64,000 bases of DNA from Ideonella alba (GTDB taxonomy: Bacteria > Pseudomonadota > Gammaproteobacteria > Burkholderiales > Burkholderiaceae_C): positions 1 through 64,000 of the forward strand of contig NZ_JAGQDF010000007.1 of assembly GCF_018069875.1 (NCBI RefSeq), written 5' to 3'. How positions within the stretch are numbered: the first letter of the stretch is position 1; each line of letters opens with the position of its first letter. Below, piece after piece: positions 28,094 to 37,900 of the stretch. Below the pieces are notes generated by a model that saw only the letters and a list, made by a program, of their open reading frames with translations, was not told the DNA's origin and did not search any database. The translations under genes and the position numbers were made by a program.

Positions 28094-29316
28094 AAGCTGT
28101 GGATCATCTCCCGCACCCGCGGGTAGATCTGGTGCTGCCAGCGCTTGCCGCTGAACACGCCGTAATGGCCCACCCCCGTCTGCACATGGTGTGACTTCAT
28201 GTAGGGCGGGATGCGCGGGCACAGGTCGTGGGCGGCCACGGTCTGGCCGATCGCGCAGATGTCGTCGCGCTCGCCTTCCACGGTGAACAGCGCGGTGCGG
28301 CGGATCGCGCCGGTGTCCACCGGCGTGCCGTCCAGCACCAGCTCGCCGCGCGCCAGCAGGTGCTGCTGGAAGACCTGGGCCACGGTCTCGAGGTAGAACT
28401 CCGCCGGCAGGTCATTGACCGCGAAGTACTCGGCGTAGAACTCCGCCGTGCGGGCGGCGCCCTCGTCGTCACCGCGCACCTGCTTGTCGTACAGGCCCTT
28501 GAGCGCCTCGCGGTGGCGCTCGGGGTTCATCGACATGAAGGCCGTCAGCTGCAGGAAACCGGGGTAGACCCGGCGAAAGGCGCCGGGGTAGCGCCAGGGC
28601 ACCAGCGAGATCAGATGCTTCTCGAACCACTCGATCGGCTGGCTGGTGGCCAGCTCGTTGACCGCGGTGGGGTTGATGCGGGTGTCGATCGGGCCGGCCA
28701 TCAGCGTCATGCTGCGGGGCTGGGCGATGTGGCCGCGCTGCGCCATCAGCGCCACCGCGGCCAGCGTGGGCACGCAGGGCTGGCAGACCGCCAGCAGGTG
28801 GGTGTGGGGGCCCAGCGCCTCGATGAAGCCGATCACGTGCTCGACATACTCGGCCAGCCCGAAGCGGCCGGCCGACAGCGGCACGTGGCGCGCGTTGTGC
28901 CAGTCGGTGATGTAGACATCGTGGTCGGCCAGCATGGTGCGCGCGGTGTCGGTCAGCAGCGTCGCGAAGTGGCCGGACAGCGGCGCCACGATCAGCACCT
29001 TGGGCAGGTCCTGGCTGCCGTCGGCCACATCGGCCCGCTCGAAGCGCAGCAGCGAGGCGAAGGGCGTGCGCTGCACCACCTGCTCGCGCACCTGCACCGT
29101 GCCGGAGGGCGTTTGCACCGATTCGATGCCGAAGGGCGGCCGCAGGTGCGTCATGCGCAGGCGCGAGAACAGGTCCAGCGCCGCCGACGCCTCGCGCCAG
29201 CCGGGCACCGCCAGCGGCCCGCGTGCCCAGGGCCGCAGCGCGGCAGCGCCCCAGTGGGCAGCGTCCTGCCAGGGGCCGAGGCCATCGCAGAGGGCCTGGT
29301 AGGTGGCGTAGAGCAT
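28087..29316 (-). CDS. phaZ: Intracellular polyhydroxybutyrate depolymerase
   Basis: Mobilises native PHB granules in the cytoplasm. The 409-residue protein has no signal peptide and an alpha/beta-hydrolase core. The nucleophile is Cys, in the lipase-box-like CQPCVPTLAAVALMA, as in Ralstonia-type i-PhaZ. PRSMTLMAGPIDTRINPT, DVYITDWHNARHVPL and the C-terminal TGVGHYGVFSGKRW with the catalytic His are conserved. Start at 29316 matches the family start MLYATYQ. Its presence implies PHB storage in this organism. Confidence 0.94.
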   Translation of the reverse strand: MLYATYQALCDGLGPWQDAAHWGAAALRPWARGPLAVPGWREASAALDLFSRLRMTHLRPPFGIESVQTPSGTVQVREQVVQRTPFASLLRFERADVADGSQDLPKVLIVAPLSGHFATLLTDTARTMLADHDVYITDWHNARHVPLSAGRFGLAEYVEHVIGFIEALGPHTHLLAVCQPCVPTLAAVALMAQRGHIAQPRSMTLMAGPIDTRINPTAVNELATSQPIEWFEKHLISLVPWRYPGAFRRVYPGFLQLTAFMSMNPERHREALKGLYDKQVRGDDEGAARTAEFYAEYFAVNDLPAEFYLETVAQVFQQHLLARGELVLDGTPVDTGAIRRTALFTVEGERDDICAIGQTVAAHDLCPRIPPYMKSHHVQTGVGHYGVFSGKRWQHQIYPRVREMIHSFH

Positions 29317-29427
29317 GGGGGGTGTGGGTGAGCCGGGTGCACCACCTCCGCAAGTTGCGGGCCATTGGGCGTGCACGGTCTTGGCACGCGGCTTGCGGCA
29401 CCCCGGTGCACGCCCGCAGGAGACGCC

Positions 29428-30093
29428 ATGGCCACGCCCCCCACCACCCTCACGCTCAGCAGCAAGAACTACTCGTCCTGGTCGCTGCGCGGCTGGCTGC
29501 TGTGCCGGCTGGCCGGCCTGGAGTTCAAGGAGGTGATGGTCAGCGCCGACGACGCCGCGGCCAAGGCCGAGATGCTGCTGCTGGCACCGTCCATCCTGGT
29601 GCCCTGCCTGCGCCACCAGGGGGTGACCGTGTGGGACACGCTGGCCATCGCCGAGTACCTGCACGAGATCAAGCCCAAGGCCGGTCTGCTGCCCGCCGAC
29701 CGCGCGGCGCGCGCCCACTGCCGCGCGATCTGTGGCGAGATGCATTCGGGCTTCGCGTCGCTGCGCTCGGCGCTGCCGATGAACCTGAAGGCGCGCTTTC
29801 CCGGCTACAAGGTCTGGAGCCGCGCGCAGACCGACATCGACCGCGTGCTGCAGATCTGGCAGGAATGCCTGCAGCAGTACGGAGGCCCCTACCTGTTCGG
29901 CGCCCAGCCCACCATGGCCGATGCGATGTACGCGCCGGTGGTGACCCGCTTCCAGACCTACGACGTCACGCAGCCGCAGGCAGAGTGCCAGGCCTACTGC
30001 GCCACGATCCTGGCCCTGCCCGACCTGCAGCGCTGGATCGCCGAGGCCCGCAAGGAACCCGAGGCGATCGACGAGCTGGAGGTCGAGTTCTGA
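29428..30093 (+). CDS. Glutathione S-transferase family protein
   Basis: A 221-residue thioredoxin-fold/GST protein. The N-terminal domain opens TLTLSSKNYSSWSLRGWLLC, with the SxxYSSWS signature of a bacterial GST subgroup (YfcF/zeta-like), followed by VPCLRHQGVTVWDTLAIAEYL, the usual cis-Pro and GSH gamma-Glu contact region (W/E-S/T). The C-terminal helical domain has GGPYLFGAQPTMADAMYAPVVTRF, the conserved hydrophobic-core Asp motif. Start at 29428 follows AGGAG. Substrate unknown. Confidence 0.88.
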   Translation: MATPPTTLTLSSKNYSSWSLRGWLLCRLAGLEFKEVMVSADDAAAKAEMLLLAPSILVPCLRHQGVTVWDTLAIAEYLHEIKPKAGLLPADRAARAHCRAICGEMHSGFASLRSALPMNLKARFPGYKVWSRAQTDIDRVLQIWQECLQQYGGPYLFGAQPTMADAMYAPVVTRFQTYDVTQPQAECQAYCATILALPDLQRWIAEARKEPEAIDELEVEF

Positions 30094-30103
30094 GCGTGTC
30101 TGC

Positions 30104-30538
30104 TCAGGGCTCCAGCCCCCAGCCCTGCGCCGCGGGCACCGAGCACACCGGCTCGACATCGATGGTCTTGAAATCGGCCGGGCCGACGATCTCCAGGTAC
30201 TCCATGTCCGGCGAGTAGTCGAACAGGTAGTGGCGCACGCCGGGGCGCTGGTGAACGCAGTCGCCGGCGCTGACCAGGGTCTCCTGGTCCTCGTACATGA
30301 ACTTGGCCCAGCCGCGCAGCATGATGACGATGTGGAAGTCCGCCTCGTGGCGGTGCCAGCCGGTTCCCTTCTCCGGTGCGTTGTGCGCGATCACCAGTTG
30401 GGCGATGACCTTGCCGCGGGTGGCCTCGGCCACGCCGAGGTCGCGGTAGAGGAAGAAATCGCGCAGGCCGTCGCCTCGGAACACCGTGTCAGCGGGCTTG
30501 ACGTGCGAGAACAGCGTGTCCTGGACCTTGTCGAGCAT
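30104..30538 (-). CDS. Cupin domain protein
   Basis: A 144-residue single-cupin protein. The first cupin motif is GTGWHRHEADFHIVIMLRG (His-x-His, Glu) and the second is in SAGDCVHQRPGVRHYLFDY. Metal binding is likely from those His residues. A CGGAGG ribosome site precedes the ATG. Function is unknown; members of this family include small dioxygenases and binding proteins. Convergent with the GST gene, 10 bases apart. Confidence 0.85.
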   Translation of the reverse strand: MLDKVQDTLFSHVKPADTVFRGDGLRDFFLYRDLGVAEATRGKVIAQLVIAHNAPEKGTGWHRHEADFHIVIMLRGWAKFMYEDQETLVSAGDCVHQRPGVRHYLFDYSPDMEYLEIVGPADFKTIDVEPVCSVPAAQGWGLEP

Positions 30539-30629
30539 GGGGACCTCCGTGGGGTGGGTGGTCCTGCGGCCGGATGCATGCGCCGTGCCATGCCGACTGC
30601 ACCCGCGGGGTGCGCTCAAGGGTGTCGGT

Positions 30630-31157
30630 TCAGCGCCGCAACGCGCCGCTGCCGCGCGGGCGCGGCGTGCTGCCCAGGCCGCCGGCCTGCTCCAGCCACA
30701 GCAGGGCCTCCAGCTGGGTGGCCAGGTGCTGCAGGTACTCGGGCGCGGTGTCGCGCATCAGGCACAGCGCCTGGTGCAGCAGGCGCGGCGTGTTCAGCGG
30801 GCCGGCCTGCGGCGGCACCTCGGCCAGGGCCTGGACAAGGCGCTGTTCGGCGCCCAGCCGCGTCCAGGTGCGGCGGTAGCGGCGAACGGTCTTCAGCTCG
30901 GCCGGCGCGCTGGCCGCGCCAGGCGCCACGGCCGAAGCGGCCTCGTCGCCATCCAGCCGGGCCCGCAGCGCCGCCAGTGGACCTGGGCTGCGCAGCGTGG
31001 GCGAGCGCGGTGGCAGGGCCGGCAGCGGCGGCGCCGCGCGCAGCGCCGCGATGCGCGCCTCGACCAGCGCGCGGGCCGCCGGATCCAGCCGCTCGGCGCG
31101 GCGCAGCAGGCCGTCGATCAGGCGCTGGCGCACCGGATCAAGCGCGCCCTCGCTCAT
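30630..31157 (-). CDS. DUF2894 family protein, fourth gene of the stator-like cluster
   Basis: A 175-residue protein without signal or membrane segments: a helical N-terminus (SEGALDPVRQRLIDGLLRRAERL), a Pro/Ala/Arg-rich linker, and a conserved C-terminal helical block (LKTVRRYRRTWTRLGAEQRLVQALAEVPPQAGPLNTPRLLHQALCLMRDTAPEYLQHL, in which the LNTPRLLHQAL part is the DUF2894 hallmark as I know it). It overlaps the OmpA-domain gene by 4 bases and always seems to travel with DUF802 and OmpA genes in Burkholderiales. Its role is unknown; it may be the cytoplasmic partner that the motor acts on. Confidence 0.75.
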   Translation of the reverse strand: MSEGALDPVRQRLIDGLLRRAERLDPAARALVEARIAALRAAPPLPALPPRSPTLRSPGPLAALRARLDGDEAASAVAPGAASAPAELKTVRRYRRTWTRLGAEQRLVQALAEVPPQAGPLNTPRLLHQALCLMRDTAPEYLQHLATQLEALLWLEQAGGLGSTPRPRGSGALRR

Positions 31158-31795
31158 GGGGCGCTGGCCGCTGCGGCGCGCGAGCGCGGCACCGGCGTGA
31201 TCTCGACGCGGCGGTTCTGCGCCCGGCCCTGGGCATCGGCGTTCGAGGCCACCGGCTGCTCGGCGCCGAAGGCCGCGGCAAACACCGCCGAGCGCGGCAC
31301 GCCGGCCTCAATCAGGGCGCGTGTCACCGTCAGCGAGCGCTGCGCCGACAGCTCCCAGTTGTCCGCGAAGGCGGTGCTGCCGCCGCGCACGCCACGGTCG
31401 TCGGTGAAGCCGCTGACCATCAGGATCTCGTCGCGCGCGCCCAGGTAGGCGGCCAGCGGCGCGCCCAGGCTCCGGACCAGCGCGCGGCCATCGGGGTGCA
31501 GCTTGTCCGAGCCCAGGTCGAACAGCACGCTGCCGGCGATGCCGATGCGGCCGTTGTTCAGCGTCACCCGGCCCTCGGCCAGCGGAATCGCCAGCGCCTT
31601 CTCCAGCGCGCTGCGGCGCTGCTCTTCCTGCTGGCGGCGTTCCACCTCGGCCTGCAGGCGCGCCGACAGGTCGAGCTGCATGCCCAGCACCAGCACCAGG
31701 ATCAGCACAAAGGCGCCCAGCAGGCCGGCCATCAGGTCGCCAAAGACGGCCCAGACCGGCGCGGTGCCTTCCTGCGCAATGTCAGCCTCGTGCAT
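31154..31795 (-). CDS. MotB/ZorB-like membrane protein with OmpA peptidoglycan-binding domain
   Basis: A 213-residue protein: short cytoplasmic tail, one transmembrane helix (about residues 19-41, FGDLMAGLLGAFVLILVLVLGM) and a periplasmic OmpA domain (about 75-205: LFDLGSDKLHPDGRALVRSLG, VSGFTDDRGVRGG, NWELSAQRSLTVTRAL, NRRVEIT) that would grip peptidoglycan. The helix carries Asp20 in DLM, exactly where MotB, ExbD and ZorB keep the ion-binding Asp. The preceding gene encodes the matching MotA-like subunit; they share one base at the stop/start. I read the pair as a proton- or sodium-driven stator. It resembles ZorB of Zorya in size and order. Confidence 0.85.
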   Translation of the reverse strand: MHEADIAQEGTAPVWAVFGDLMAGLLGAFVLILVLVLGMQLDLSARLQAEVERRQQEEQRRSALEKALAIPLAEGRVTLNNGRIGIAGSVLFDLGSDKLHPDGRALVRSLGAPLAAYLGARDEILMVSGFTDDRGVRGGSTAFADNWELSAQRSLTVTRALIEAGVPRSAVFAAAFGAEQPVASNADAQGRAQNRRVEITPVPRSRAAAASAP

Positions 31796-33966
31796 CAGGC
31801 CTCCGCGCGGCCCGCGGCCAGGCGCTGCAGGTCATCGACGATGCGCTTGTGCGCCAGCAGGCTGAGGTCGATCACCTCGCGCGCCTGGGCGACGTAGTAG
31901 CCCAGTTGCTCGTCGCTGCGCGCCATCGACCGCTCCAGCGCCTCCTCGATGCGTTGCATCTGCGCCGCCAGTTGCTGGGTGCTGAGCTGGAAGCCCTGCA
32001 CCGCGGCGCCAAAGGCCTCGCCCAGGCTGCCCAGCTCGGCGGCGCCGGCGCCCACGCGCGCCGACAGGTCCTGCAGCCGTGCCGATTCGGCGTCGATCTG
32101 CTGGCCGATGCGCGCCTCGGTGCGGGCCTGCCAGTCGGCGGTGCTGGCCAGCAGCGTGTCCAGCACCTGGCGCTGGCCACCCGCGGCATGCTCCACCGCG
32201 CCCAGCAGGGTCTGCAGCGTGGCCAGCAGGCGCTCGCGCTCGGCCAGCATCGCGGTGTCGCGGGCCAGGCTGTCGCTGAGCTTGTCGCGCAGCTGGGCCA
32301 CCAGCTCGGCGGCGGCGCGGGGCGCCTCGGAGGCCGCCTGCACCAGGCGGGCGATCTCGTCGATCGTGCCCTGGGCATGGGCCTCGGCCTGGGCGGCCAT
32401 GCGGCCGGCCGTGCCCTCCAGCGTGGCGCAGATCTGCTGCTGCTGGGCCAGCGCCTGCGCGCCGGCCTCGCGCCATTCCAGCTGCAACGCGGCAGCCTGG
32501 GCATTCAGGGCCTGGGTCCAGGCGCCCAGGCGGGCCTCGTCGCGCGCGGCCAGTTCGGCCTGCAGGCCGGACTGGGCCTGTTGCAGCGCCTGCAGCAAGG
32601 CGTCGGCCTGGCGCTCGAACTGCTGGGCGGCCAGCACGGCCTGGGCCCGCTGCTGCTCGTTGAGCTGCGCGGCCGCGGCGGTCTGGGCGTCCAGCGCGGC
32701 CTGCCAGCGGTCCGACACCCCGGCCACCGCCGCCTCCAGCTGCGCCGACACCGCGCCCAGCTGCTCGGCCAGCGTGGCAGCGCTGCGTTCATGCAGCGCT
32801 GCGCCGTCGCGCGCCACCTGCTGCGCCGCACCGGCCAGCGCGGTCTGCAGTGCGCCATGGCGTTCACTGATCTGCGCCAGCAGGCTGGCGCTGCGCTGCT
32901 CGAAGCCCTGCGCCAGCGTGTCCATCAGACCCTGCAGGCGCGCGGCCTGGGCCTCGCCGTCGGCCTGCTGGCGCGCCTGCGCGGCCTGCCAGGCCTGCAC
33001 CGCGGCGTCGCTGCTGGCTGCCAGGTCACGGCCCAGGGCCTGCAGCTGCTGCGCCAGCGTGTCGGCCACACGGCCGTGCATGGCCTGGGCCTCGCGGGTC
33101 AGGCCGGCCATCGTGGCCTCGACCACCGGCTGGATGCCCAGCGCCGCCTGCTGCAGGCTGCCGGCCACGCTGTCACGCACCGTGCGGTCCAGCGAACCGG
33201 CCACCTGCTCGGCCAGGGCGCGGTAGGAGGCCGAGGTGGCGTCGTGGAAGGCGCGCTGCTCGGCCTGCTGACTGGCCAGCAGCGCCTGCACGCCCTGCAC
33301 CAGCGCGGGCAGCAGTTCGGCCTGGCGGCGCTGTTCGGCACGGGCCTCGTCAGCGCGCTGGGCCGCACTCAGCGCGCGCCAGGGGCCGGCCAGGCGCTCA
33401 TCGAGCAGCGCCAGCGCGCTGGACTGCTCCAGCCGCGCCAGCGCCGACATCAGGCCCAGCGCGGCCGATGCCGCGACACCCGCCACCGAGGTGCCAAAGG
33501 CCAGGCCCAGCCCCTTGACCGGCGCCGCCAGCGCGTCGCGCAGCAGCGCCAGATCGCCCGCGCGTTCCAGCGCCTGGCCGGTACCGGCCAGCGTGGCCAC
33601 CATGCCCAGAAAGGTGCCCAGCATGCCCAGCAGCACCAGCAGGCCCACCAGATAGGGCGTCAGCGCGGCGCCGGGCAGCAGCAGGCGCTGGCCGTCCAGC
33701 CGCGCCTGCAGCGCCGGCCGCCAGGCCGCGGGCAGCGCGGCCAGCCAGTCGCCGGGCGACGCCGGCGGCGCCTCGGTCAGCGACGCGCGCAAGGCGGCGC
33801 TGTCGGCACGCAGTCGGCGCAGCTCCAGCGCGCCCAGCGCGTAGAAAGCCGCGATCAGGGCCATCATCAGCAGCGCCGGCAGGCTGGTGGACAGGTAACC
33901 CACGGCGATCCAGGCGATCGCCAGCAGGCCGGCCAGCAGGGCCGCGGGGTAGAGCAGACGGGTCAT
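31795..33966 (-). CDS. DUF802 protein: MotA/TolQ/ZorA-like channel subunit with a long helical tail
   Basis: A 723-residue inner-membrane protein. Two N-terminal helices (about 5-48) and two later ones carry the MotA/TolQ/ExbB signature: LVLLGMLGTFLGMVATLAGTGQAL and LGLAFGTSVAGVAASAALGLM (about residues 110-180). From about residue 190 to the end it is an uninterrupted Ala/Gln/Glu-rich helical, coiled-coil region of more than 500 residues. This layout, a MotA-like core plus a very long cytoplasmic tail, is that of ZorA, the motor subunit of Zorya phage defence. Flagellar MotA lacks such a tail. ATG overlaps the DUF3348 gene by 4 bases. Name DUF802 is from memory of the family; the ZorA likeness is inference. 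Confidence 0.85.
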   Translation of the reverse strand: MTRLLYPAALLAGLLAIAWIAVGYLSTSLPALLMMALIAAFYALGALELRRLRADSAALRASLTEAPPASPGDWLAALPAAWRPALQARLDGQRLLLPGAALTPYLVGLLVLLGMLGTFLGMVATLAGTGQALERAGDLALLRDALAAPVKGLGLAFGTSVAGVAASAALGLMSALARLEQSSALALLDERLAGPWRALSAAQRADEARAEQRRQAELLPALVQGVQALLASQQAEQRAFHDATSASYRALAEQVAGSLDRTVRDSVAGSLQQAALGIQPVVEATMAGLTREAQAMHGRVADTLAQQLQALGRDLAASSDAAVQAWQAAQARQQADGEAQAARLQGLMDTLAQGFEQRSASLLAQISERHGALQTALAGAAQQVARDGAALHERSAATLAEQLGAVSAQLEAAVAGVSDRWQAALDAQTAAAAQLNEQQRAQAVLAAQQFERQADALLQALQQAQSGLQAELAARDEARLGAWTQALNAQAAALQLEWREAGAQALAQQQQICATLEGTAGRMAAQAEAHAQGTIDEIARLVQAASEAPRAAAELVAQLRDKLSDSLARDTAMLAERERLLATLQTLLGAVEHAAGGQRQVLDTLLASTADWQARTEARIGQQIDAESARLQDLSARVGAGAAELGSLGEAFGAAVQGFQLSTQQLAAQMQRIEEALERSMARSDEQLGYYVAQAREVIDLSLLAHKRIVDDLQRLAAGRAEA

Positions 33967-34706
33967 CGGGTCGGGGATTCGGTGTCGGGCGCGCGGGCGC
34001 GCTGCGGTTCAGGGGCGCGGGCGGGCTGCGGTTCGGGCGCGCGGGCGCGCAGGGCTTCGAGCAGGCCCAGCAGCGGTTGCAGGCGCAGCGCCAGCTCGGC
34101 CTGCAGCAGCTCGCGCATGTCGGCGTGCAGGCCCGGCAGGTCCGGGTCGGCACCGCTGGGGCAGCGCTGCTCGGCGCGGCGCTCCAGCAGCGCCGGCAGG
34201 GCCGCCAGGATCAGCGATTCGCGCGCTTCCACCACACGGGCCAGCAAGGCGTCGACCGCGGCCAGGCGCGCCGCATCGCCCCCGGCGGCCGCGAGGTGCG
34301 CGCGCAGCCGCTGGCGCAGCGCCGACAGCGCCTGCGCCATCTGGTGCTGCAGCGCCGCGTAGCGCTGGCGGCACTCGGCCACGTCGGGCAGCGGTGCACC
34401 GCGGCGGGTCAGGGGTTCGGCGGCCACGGCGCGTGACAGCCACTGCCGGACCTGGGCCAGGTCCTGTTCGGCCAGGGTCAGCGCGTCGCCGGGCAAGGCC
34501 GCGGCCACCGGCACCGGGGTGTTCAGCGCCTCGAACAGCGGGCCCGCCTCGGCCCAGCCCAGCCAACGGCCCAGGCCCTCGATCACCGACGGCGCGCGCG
34601 CCGGTGCCCGGATCAGGTCCAGCTGCTCCAGCAGGGACGTGAGCGCGGCGCCGGACGGTGCGTCGGGCGCAGCGGCGGGGTGAGCAAGGGATGCGGCGTG
34701 GGCCAT
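33963..34706 (-). CDS. DUF3348 family protein, first gene of the stator-like cluster
   Basis: A 247-residue soluble, mostly helical protein. Residues about 15-60 (AALTSLLEQLDLIRAPARAPSVIEGLGRWLGWAEAGPLFEALN) are the conserved DUF3348 opening, followed by long helices and a C-terminal Arg/Ala/Pro-rich tail with degenerate repeats (ARAPEPQPARAPEPQRARAPD). No enzyme motif is visible. It is the first gene of the overlapping four-gene set; the ATG at 34706 fits the family start better than a longer upstream one. Confidence 0.75.
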   Translation of the reverse strand: MAHAASLAHPAAAPDAPSGAALTSLLEQLDLIRAPARAPSVIEGLGRWLGWAEAGPLFEALNTPVPVAAALPGDALTLAEQDLAQVRQWLSRAVAAEPLTRRGAPLPDVAECRQRYAALQHQMAQALSALRQRLRAHLAAAGGDAARLAAVDALLARVVEARESLILAALPALLERRAEQRCPSGADPDLPGLHADMRELLQAELALRLQPLLGLLEALRARAPEPQPARAPEPQRARAPDTESPTR

Positions 34707-34940
34707 GCCCGGGGGCGACGGTGTCGGCGAGGAAAAACCGCGCAGTCTACCCGCCCGAGGGCACCCACCGCCGGACTCAGCCCGCCCTGGCGGGCCCAGG
34801 GCCCGGGCGCGATGTTGCACAGGTCACGTCCTGCACGCCGTCCACGCAGGACCCGAAGCCAGCGGCACCGTCGCGGCCACTGCACCGCCGCGTGCTCATG
34901 GAACGGCGTACAGCGCCGCCGGCCTGCCCCCGAACCCGCG

Positions 34941-37900
34941 TCAGCCGCCCTCGGCGTACTTGTCGCGTTCGATGACGGCCGCGTCCTGGCACTGCTGCAG
35001 GTAGTTCTGCAGGTTGGCGTCACGGGTGCGGGCGTGGAGCTGGTGGGCAATGCGGTAGACGCGGTCCCAACCCACCCAGGCCTGGTTGCGCGCCTGCGCG
35101 GCCCGCTTGGGCTTGGCCTTGGCGATGGCCTTGACCGCCTTGAGCGCGTCCTCCATGGCCCCGGACAGGCCCGACGCGCCGGTGTCCTCCAGCGCGCCGG
35201 CACGGATCGCCGCCTTCTTCTGCCGCTTCCAGTCCTTGCCGTCCCAGGGCAGGAAGTCGCGTGCCCCGAAGCCGTCGCTGCCCTCGCCCTGCACCACCTT
35301 CTGCAGGTTGTCGTGTTCTGACTGCGCCTGTTGGCGGAACCAGCGGATCATCTCGACCATGGTCGGGACCTGGGCATAGCTGGGCACCTCGGCCATGGTC
35401 TGCAGGCGGCGCAGCAGTTCCTCGAGCTTGTCCATGGCCTTGCGCGCGGCCTCGACCCGCTTGTCGGGCCGGGACTCGGCCTCGGCCTTCTCGATCGCCT
35501 TGCAGGCGTCCTTCAGGGCGTCACGCGCCTTGTTCGCGGCCGCCTCCACGTTGAACAAGCCCTGCCGTGCGCCCTGCCGGATGCTGTCGATGAACTCCTT
35601 GGCCACAAACATCCTCGACCAGACGAAGCCCTGGGGGGCGACGTCGTCGCCGCCCTGGCCTTCACCGCCCGGGTTGTCCTGGTCGTCCTCATCGCCCTGC
35701 GTCGCCTCGCGCAGGTCGGCACGGGCCTGGCGCAGGTCCTTCTGCAGCGGCAGCAGCACGGTCTTGGTGACGATGGCCCGCAGGCAGCTGGGCAGTCGGG
35801 CGATCGCCCCGCTGGCCTGGCTGATCAGTTCGATACGCGGCTGCAGTTCCGGCGTGTCGATATCGTCATAGCTGGCCCAGACCTCGATCAGCAGGTCCAC
35901 CGCACCAACACAATCCACACACAGCGGCGACTCGCGCAGGAGTTCCAGGGCCGGCCCGGCGTCGTCAACAAACTGGCCCAGCGCCTCGGTCACCAGGACG
36001 TAGCTTTCGCACCCCTCGTGCAGCGCCAGCAGCAGCGGGTCGGCGTTGGGGTCAGGCGGCCCCTCGGCCAGCATGCGGCGAATCTCGGCCGGGGTCATCG
36101 CCTCAAGCGCGTCCAGCACGCCGCCGCAGTTCATCTCCACCGCCTGGTCCGAGCGCTGGTCGAGCTGTTCCAGGCCCCTCATGCGCGACATGTTCTCGGC
36201 GTACTCCACCTCGTCGGGGTTGCCGCCAAGCGGCCCCAGCGACAGCGTGCCCTGGTCGGCGTGGTAGACCTGCAGCGTGTTGACGCCGCCGTTGTAGACC
36301 TTGCTGGCGTCCTTGCGCAGGGTCTCGTCGTACTCGGGGTTGGCATCGTCAAACACGCCCCCCTTGCCCATCACGGTGACCTTCTCCCCCGTGCTCGGGT
36401 TCGTGGTCTCGCGACCGTCGCCGTACAGGTTGCGGCTGCCCTTGCCTTCGTCGTCGAAGGTCATCAGCATGGTCTGCGCCATCGCCTTCTGCACGTCAAT
36501 CGGGATGTCGTCACTGTGCAGCTCCAGCTCGGCATCGGCCGGGTCCTTGCCCTCGTAGAACTTGTCCAGACCGGGGGTGGCTTCAACCGGCGCGTTGGAG
36601 CCCAGCCCACCGTCGTAGAACGGCCCGCGCCCCTTCCAGTACAGCGGCGAGATGATCGGCAGACCCATGGATATGCGCGCGGCCAGGGCCACCGGCATGT
36701 CGGGAAAGTCCTTGGCGTTGAAGTAGACCGTGTGCCCCTGGGCGCCCGTGCCTTCCCAGCCGGTGATCGTGAGCTCCTTGAAGTTGACCGGGTCCAGCTG
36801 GTGCAGGATGGCCAGGTCCTTGAAGGTGATCATCTGGCTGGTGCGGTCGCTGGCGTTGAGGTCCTGGTTCTTGACCTTCTTGGCCAGCTTGGCCACCTCG
36901 GCCTCGATCTCCGCCGGGTCCGGATTGGACAGGCCCAGGCGCTGGAGGGTGTCATCGTCCAGCTCGGCCAGCTTGTCGAGCAGCGCCGCGCCCAGTTGCC
37001 CCTCGGAGTAGTCCTTGACGCCATCGGCGATCGACATCGCCGTCAGCTCGTCCATCTTGGCCATCTGCCCGGCACACGATGGCCACACATCACCCTTGAA
37101 GCTGACGCCCGGATAGCGCTCCTTCTTCTTGTGGCGTGGATCCAGGGCCTGCTCAAGCGGGTCCAGATCCAGCAACTGGCGCTCGTCATTCAGGCCGCCG
37201 CAGGCCAGGCAGGTGGCGTTCAGCGCGCCAATGGACGTGCCCACCAGCAGGTCGACCTTCTTCAGCGTGCCGGCCTTGTTCATCTCTTCCAGCATCGGGG
37301 GGTAGCCCACCCCCTTGCCGCCACCGCCCTGCATGACCAGGCTCTGCACCTTGGGGGCCGCCTTGGTGAGCACCAGCTTGCCGTTGCGCACGCGCGCGCT
37401 GGGTGGCGCCTCAGGCGGGTACTCGCGCTTCAGGCCCACCAGCAGTTGCAGCAGGCGCGTGTTGGCCTCGACCATCAGCTGGCCCAGCTGCTGGCGGTTG
37501 GTGGGCGGGTGATCGCCATGGAACAAGGAGTCGATCAAGTTCCGCAGCGCGTCACCGGCACGCCGCCGGAACTCGTCCTGGAAGCGCGCCGGCACCGAGA
37601 ACATGGCCTCCTCGATCTTCTTGTTGCCGGCATTGAGGAAGCCGATCTCGGCATCCGTCAGGTCGCCGCTGTCCACCTTGATCTTGTGGGCCTTCTTGTT
37701 CTTCGGATTGGCGTCGCTGAGCGACTGGTCCACCCGCAGCTGCCAGGTGGAGCCCGGCTCGTCCTGCTCTCGGGCGGCCAGGTCGGAGGCGATGATCCTC
37801 TTCTCAAGTTCGTAGTACTGGTCGATGCGTTCGACCGGGTCCTCGATCTTGGCAATCTTCTGGATCTTCTCCGTGTAGGTCTTGCCCAGCTTGATCGATT

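Noticed and set aside
30630-34706. Reading the stator-like cluster as a flagellar MotAB or Tol-Pal system
   Set aside because: MotA has no long tail and TolQ lacks one too; there are no flagellar or TolR, TolA and TolB neighbours.
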